In this document: in pieces, positions 12,816 to 15,854 of the stretch
Numbering within the stretch: the first letter of the stretch is position 1
Layout: each line of letters starts with the position of its first letter
Assembly (NCBI GenBank): GCA_036645575.1
Contig: JAVXNW010000058.1
Coordinates: forward strand, 1-15,854
From: JAVXNW01 sp036645575
Lineage (GTDB): Bacteria; Bacillota; Clostridia; Christensenellales; Aristaeellaceae
Direction of reading: 5' to 3'
DNA: 15,854 nt
Notes under the pieces: generated by a model
What the model was told of the DNA's origin: nothing
Databases searched by the model: none
What the model saw: the letters and a program-made list of their open reading frames with translations, nothing else
Made by a program: the position numbers and the translations under genes

Positions 12816-14330
12816 TTACACGTATTTGGCGGCAAGCTGCATGATCTTCTCCTGCTCGCCGTCAACGCCGCCGAAATCCTTGCCGCGCTGCACGGTGCCG
12901 GCCATCTGGCCGTTGGACATGACCACGATTCGGTCGCAGATGCCCAGCAGCTCAGGCATTTCGCTCGACACCATGATGACGCCCTTGCCTTCCTCAGCCA
13001 GCTTGAGAACCAGCTGGTAGATCTCGTACTTGGCGCCGACGTCGATGCCGCGCGTGGGCTCGTCCAGCAGCAGCACCTCCGGATTTGTGAGCAGCCAACG
13101 TCCGATGATGACCTTCTGTTGGTTGCCGCCCGACAGGCTCTTTATCAGCGTGCGCTTGCTGGGCGTCTTTACGTGAATGGCGTCGATGACCCAGTCCGTG
13201 TCCTTGTTCATCTTCTTGCTCGAGAGGAGAAACTTGCCGTAGCTTCCGACGTTGGCGATGATCGAGTTGAAGGTGATGTTGGTCTGCGGGAACAGGCCGG
13301 TCGCGCGGCGCTCCTCGGTGATCAGCGCAAAGCCGTTCTGGGTCGCCTGCGCCGCCGTGTGGTTGTTGATGGGCTTCCCGTGCAACGTCATCTCGCCCGC
13401 GCCCTTGGTGTAGTAGCCGAAAAGCGTATTGAGCAGCTCGGTTCTGCGCGAGCCGACAAGCCCCGCGACGCCCAGCACTTCGCCCTTGTGCAGGTCGAAT
13501 GTCACGTTGTGGCAGGTGGGCTCATACAGGCCGGAATAGTTCTTGACCTCGAGCAGCACTTCGCCGGGCTGGTTGTTCTTGGGCGGGAAGCGGTTGGACA
13601 TCTCGCGGTTGACCATCAGGCGAATGATCTCGTCGGTGTTCAAGGTGCTGGATTTGCGCGTGGCGATCCACTGACCGTCGCGCATGATGGTGACATCGTC
13701 GGAGATGCGCAGGATCTCGTCCATCTTATGGGAGATGTAGATGATGCCCACGCCTTCGTCGGTCAATTGCTTGATGATGCGGAACAGGTGCTCGACCTCG
13801 TCCTCGGTGAGGGAACTGGTCGGCTCGTCCAGCACCACGATCTTGGCATGGTAGGAAACCGCCTTGGCGATTTCGACCATCTGCCGCTTGGAGACCGACA
13901 GGTCGCCGATGATGGTCTTGGGGTTTACGTCCACGTTCAGGCGCTCAAAGATCGCCTTGGTGTCGTTAAACATCTTGCGGCTGTTGACCAATCCCATCTT
14001 GTTTACCGGGAAGCGGCCCAGCCACACGTTCTCCATGACGTTGCGCCGGAGCACTTGGTTGAGCTCTTGATGCACCATGGCCACGCCGTTGTCCAGCGCG
14101 TGCCGGGGACTGGTAAAGTTGACCGGAGCCCCATTCATGAAGATCTGTCCGCCGTCCTTTTTGTAGATGCCGAACAGGCACTTCATCAGCGTTGACTTGC
14201 CCGCGCCGTTCTCGCCCATCAGTGCGTGTACCGTGCCCGCACGAAGCTTGAGTTGCGCGTGGTCCAGCGCCTTGACGCCGGGGAACTGCTTGTCGATATC
14301 CGTCATCTCTAACAGGTATTGCTCGGACAT
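12816..14330 (-). CDS. mglA: Galactose/methyl-galactoside ABC transporter ATP-binding protein
   Basis: A 504-residue two-cassette ATPase very like E. coli MglA along its length: EYLLEM-type start, FPGVKALD, Walker A GENGAGKST (39-47), MVHQELN Q-loop, signature LSVSKRQMVEIAKA, Walker B VVLDEPTSSL. In the second half it has FDLHKGEVLGVAGLVGSRRTE, HGKPINNHTA, EERRATG, signature LSGGNQQKVIIGRWLL, and LLLDEPTRGIDVGAK. It energises sugar import with mglC and mglB. The degenerate second Walker A is usual for the family. The ribosome-binding site before ATG 14330 is weak (GGTGAG), in contrast to the strong site of mglB, so less MglA than MglB would be made. Confidence 0.96.
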   Translation of the reverse strand: MSEQYLLEMTDIDKQFPGVKALDHAQLKLRAGTVHALMGENGAGKSTLMKCLFGIYKKDGGQIFMNGAPVNFTSPRHALDNGVAMVHQELNQVLRRNVMENVWLGRFPVNKMGLVNSRKMFNDTKAIFERLNVDVNPKTIIGDLSVSKRQMVEIAKAVSYHAKIVVLDEPTSSLTEDEVEHLFRIIKQLTDEGVGIIYISHKMDEILRISDDVTIMRDGQWIATRKSSTLNTDEIIRLMVNREMSNRFPPKNNQPGEVLLEVKNYSGLYEPTCHNVTFDLHKGEVLGVAGLVGSRRTELLNTLFGYYTKGAGEMTLHGKPINNHTAAQATQNGFALITEERRATGLFPQTNITFNSIIANVGSYGKFLLSSKKMNKDTDWVIDAIHVKTPSKRTLIKSLSGGNQQKVIIGRWLLTNPEVLLLDEPTRGIDVGAKYEIYQLVLKLAEEGKGVIMVSSEMPELLGICDRIVVMSNGQMAGTVQRGKDFGGVDGEQEKIMQLAAKYV

Positions 14331-14405
14331 AATCGCTTCTCACCACTCATTTCAAACGCTATACGCGCTATTTCTACAGGGAAAATCGCTTGCTCTGTTC
14401 AAATA

Positions 14406-14437
14406 CGGTTCCGGCGACGCGATCGTCGCCGGAACCG
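14406..14437 (-). other. Intercistronic hairpin between mglB and mglA
   Basis: A perfect 14-bp inverted repeat, 14406-14419 with 14424-14437, around the loop CGAT. No T-run follows on the minus strand, so it is more likely an mRNA 3' stabiliser or partial terminator for mglB than a full stop. The whole 164-nt gap between mglB and mglA (14331-14494) holds no gene; a smaller hairpin, CTTGCG/CGCAAG, sits at 14472-14492. Confidence 0.65.
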
Positions 14438-14494
14438 ATTTTGCTTGACGCCGGATCAACCGACGTCAAACCTTGCGAGTCAGTAGCGCAAGCC

Positions 14495-15532
14495 TTATTC
14501 CACGGAGGTGATCTTCGCGTAGGGGATACGGACCGAGTAGCCGTCGGCGGCCATCGTGTAGTCGGTGCCTTCCAGCCAGGTGCCGTTCATCAGGTAGTTC
14601 ATGGCGATGCGGACGTTGGCATAGCCCATCGCGTCGCCGTCCTGCTTGACGGTAGCGGTCATGCCGCCGTTCTTGATCGATTCGAATGCCGCGTCGGTCG
14701 CGTCAACGCCGATGACCACGATGGCGTCGTCGCCGTCGATGCCGGTGTTGAGGCTAAAGGAGTTGAGGGCCGCCACGACGCCGATCGCCATGTCGTCGTT
14801 GTTGCAGAACACGACTTCGATGCCGTTGTTGGCTGCCCAAGTCGCGGTCATCTTGTCATTGGCCTGGGTGCTGTCCCAGTTGGCGACGATGGTCTCGGTG
14901 ACTTTGTCAAGGTTCAGGCCGCAAGCGATGGCGGTCTCTTCGGAGTACTGGGTGCGCGCGATGGCTTCGGGGTTGTTCGGCTCGCCCATGAACTCGACGA
15001 ACTGCAGCTTGCCGTCGCCATTTTTGTCGATGGCGGGGTTGGCTTTGAACAGGTCGGCCAGGATTTCGCCCTGCATGTCGCCCGCTTCACGCGGCGTGGT
15101 GCCGATGAAGATGGACTTGGAGTCGATGACCACGGACTGAACGGTTTCAGCCGAGGGCTCTTTGTTGTAGAACAGGAAGGGGATGCCGGCTTCGGTGAAC
15201 ATGTCCACCAGCTGCTGGCCGGAAGCGACTTCCGCCAGGTTGATGATGACGAAGTCCGGCTTCTCGCCGACAAGGATCGTCGCCTGCTCGACCTGCTTGG
15301 CCATGTCGTCGGCGGCATCGTACATCGTCAGGTTGATCTTCACGCCGAGTTCGGTGCCGATTTCCTCGGCTGCGGACATCATGGCCTTGCGAACGGAGCT
15401 GCCGTAGGTGTCGTCGTATTTCCAGATCAGGGCGCGAACGTCGAACTCGGTCTTGGCTTCCGCGGCAAAGGCGACAGAAGTGCAGCCAATCGCCATAATA
15501 ACCACCAGCATCAGGGTAAGAATTTTCTTCAT
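14495..15532 (-). CDS. mglB: Galactose/glucose-type ABC transporter substrate-binding protein
   Basis: A secreted 345-residue receptor. The signal peptide runs to about AFA-AEA (21-25); AIGC (14-17) could instead be a lipobox. The calcium loop of MglB is present (D169, N171, D173, Q177, with E239 as the distant ligand). Against E. coli MglB, the sugar ligands D41 (D14), N123 (N91), R193 (R158), W219 (W183), the NN pair at 244-245 (N211 region) and D277 (D236) are kept, while H152 is N187, D154 is E189 and F16 is Y43. The preferred sugar may therefore differ from glucose/galactose. Start ATG 15532 has AGGAGG 10 nt upstream; the longer frame to 15739 crosses the promoter and is not real. Confidence 0.93.
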   Translation of the reverse strand: MKKILTLMLVVIMAIGCTSVAFAAEAKTEFDVRALIWKYDDTYGSSVRKAMMSAAEEIGTELGVKINLTMYDAADDMAKQVEQATILVGEKPDFVIINLAEVASGQQLVDMFTEAGIPFLFYNKEPSAETVQSVVIDSKSIFIGTTPREAGDMQGEILADLFKANPAIDKNGDGKLQFVEFMGEPNNPEAIARTQYSEETAIACGLNLDKVTETIVANWDSTQANDKMTATWAANNGIEVVFCNNDDMAIGVVAALNSFSLNTGIDGDDAIVVIGVDATDAAFESIKNGGMTATVKQDGDAMGYANVRIAMNYLMNGTWLEGTDYTMAADGYSVRIPYAKITSVE

Positions 15533-15601
15533 AGAAAGAGTTCCTCCTCGTTTTGATTTGTGTGGGCAAACGGTGTATAGATCGCCCCCACCCATGCCAT
15601 T

Positions 15602-15630
15602 ATTATAAACACTAAAAAGCCGATTGTCAA
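15602..15630 (-). promoter_or_regulatory. Perfect consensus sigma-A promoter of the mgl operon
   Basis: On the minus strand TTGACA (15625-15630), a 17-bp spacer and TATAAT (15602-15607), both exact consensus. Transcription should start near 15595, leaving a leader of about 63 nt. Such strength suggests control by a repressor or by catabolite repression, but no clear operator was seen next to it. Confidence 0.9.
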
Positions 15631-15854
15631 GCAATATGCCCAAGTAGAACGGGAGTGAATTTATGAGAAAATATTTCCCGTCCCGTTTGGCGGGTTGAAG
15701 CGGGTAAAACAGGCGTGAAATCCGGGCGCGCAAGGCCAATGTGCGCGCGCTTTGCTAGGCGCGGCGATCAGGAATTAGGGCAATGCCGTCAACTTAAGCG
15801 TTAAATGGCGCTGTTGTTCGGATGAAAGCGGCAAGATTGCGCCGGATCTTTTTG
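15631..15854. other. Gene-free region upstream of the mgl promoter
   Basis: No gene is supported to the window edge. A hairpin, GCGCGCA (15726-15732) with TGCGCGC (15742-15748), and a motif AACTTAAG at 15791-15798 followed by CGTTAA, similar to the candidate ROK operators, are the only structures seen. Confidence 0.4.

Noticed and set aside
14390..15556. Plus-strand open frame of 388 codons opposite mglB
   Set aside because: Val/Gly/Asp-rich antisense shadow of mglB with no domain or ribosome-binding site.
15821..15836. Half of a catabolite-responsive element (ATGAAAGCGG) near the right edge
   Set aside because: Only the left half fits the consensus, and it lies about 190 bp upstream of the mgl -35.
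1..15854. CRISPR arrays, tRNA genes, integrase or phage genes
   Set aside because: No regular spaced direct repeats, no tRNA-like cloverleaf and no such proteins were seen on either strand.

Overview
The window looks like a chromosomal segment of a GC-rich, spore-forming low-branching Firmicute (class Clostridia or a close relative). The evidence is a spoVAD-spoVAE pair, the Firmicutes-type tilS-hpt pair, strong GGAGG ribosome-binding sites and sigma-A promoters close to TTGACA-N17-TATAAT. I cannot fix the order or genus from the sequence. No phage, CRISPR or tRNA signal was seen.

Layout. (1) 1-2003: housekeeping genes tilS and hpt on the minus strand, overlapping, followed by a palindromic intergenic repeat. 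(2) 2206-3584: spoVAD and spoVAE on the plus strand, divergent from tilS; no spoVAC is beside them. (3) 3694-4926: a ROK-family sugar-responsive repressor with its own promoter. (4) 4927-5531: a gene-free stretch holding a MITE-like element with long imperfect terminal inverted repeats, a terminator-like hairpin, a 15-bp palindrome, and a near-consensus promoter followed directly by a candidate operator. (5) 5532-10359: a plus-strand operon: permease, substrate-binding protein, two-cassette ATPase, RhaM-type mutarotase, D-lyxose isomerase. (6) 10541-10675: the SRP RNA gene (ffs) with promoter and terminator. (7) 10818-15532: a minus-strand operon mglB-mglA-mglC plus a small tail-anchored-type membrane protein, driven by a perfect consensus sigma-A promoter and converging on ffs.

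How the genes work together. The central plus-strand operon reads as one catabolic unit: import of a pentose, anomer interconversion, and isomerisation. Because the isomerase belongs to the D-lyxose/D-mannose isomerase family, the best guess is a dedicated D-lyxose (or D-mannose-like sugar) uptake and entry pathway giving D-xylulose (or D-fructose). The kinase is not in the window. The ROK protein lacks the sugar-kinase catalytic residues and is the obvious regulator; the 8-bp palindrome ACTTAAGT occurs both upstream of its gene and just downstream of the operon promoter. The mgl operon encodes a galactose/glucose-type importer with two unusual features: a permease with an N-terminal extension of about 240 residues, and the coupled 68-residue membrane protein.

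The most interesting items are the D-lyxose uptake/isomerisation locus with its candidate ROK operators, the oversized MglC with its coupled small protein, the MITE-like element, and the matching strong hairpins that follow the binding-protein gene in both transport operons.
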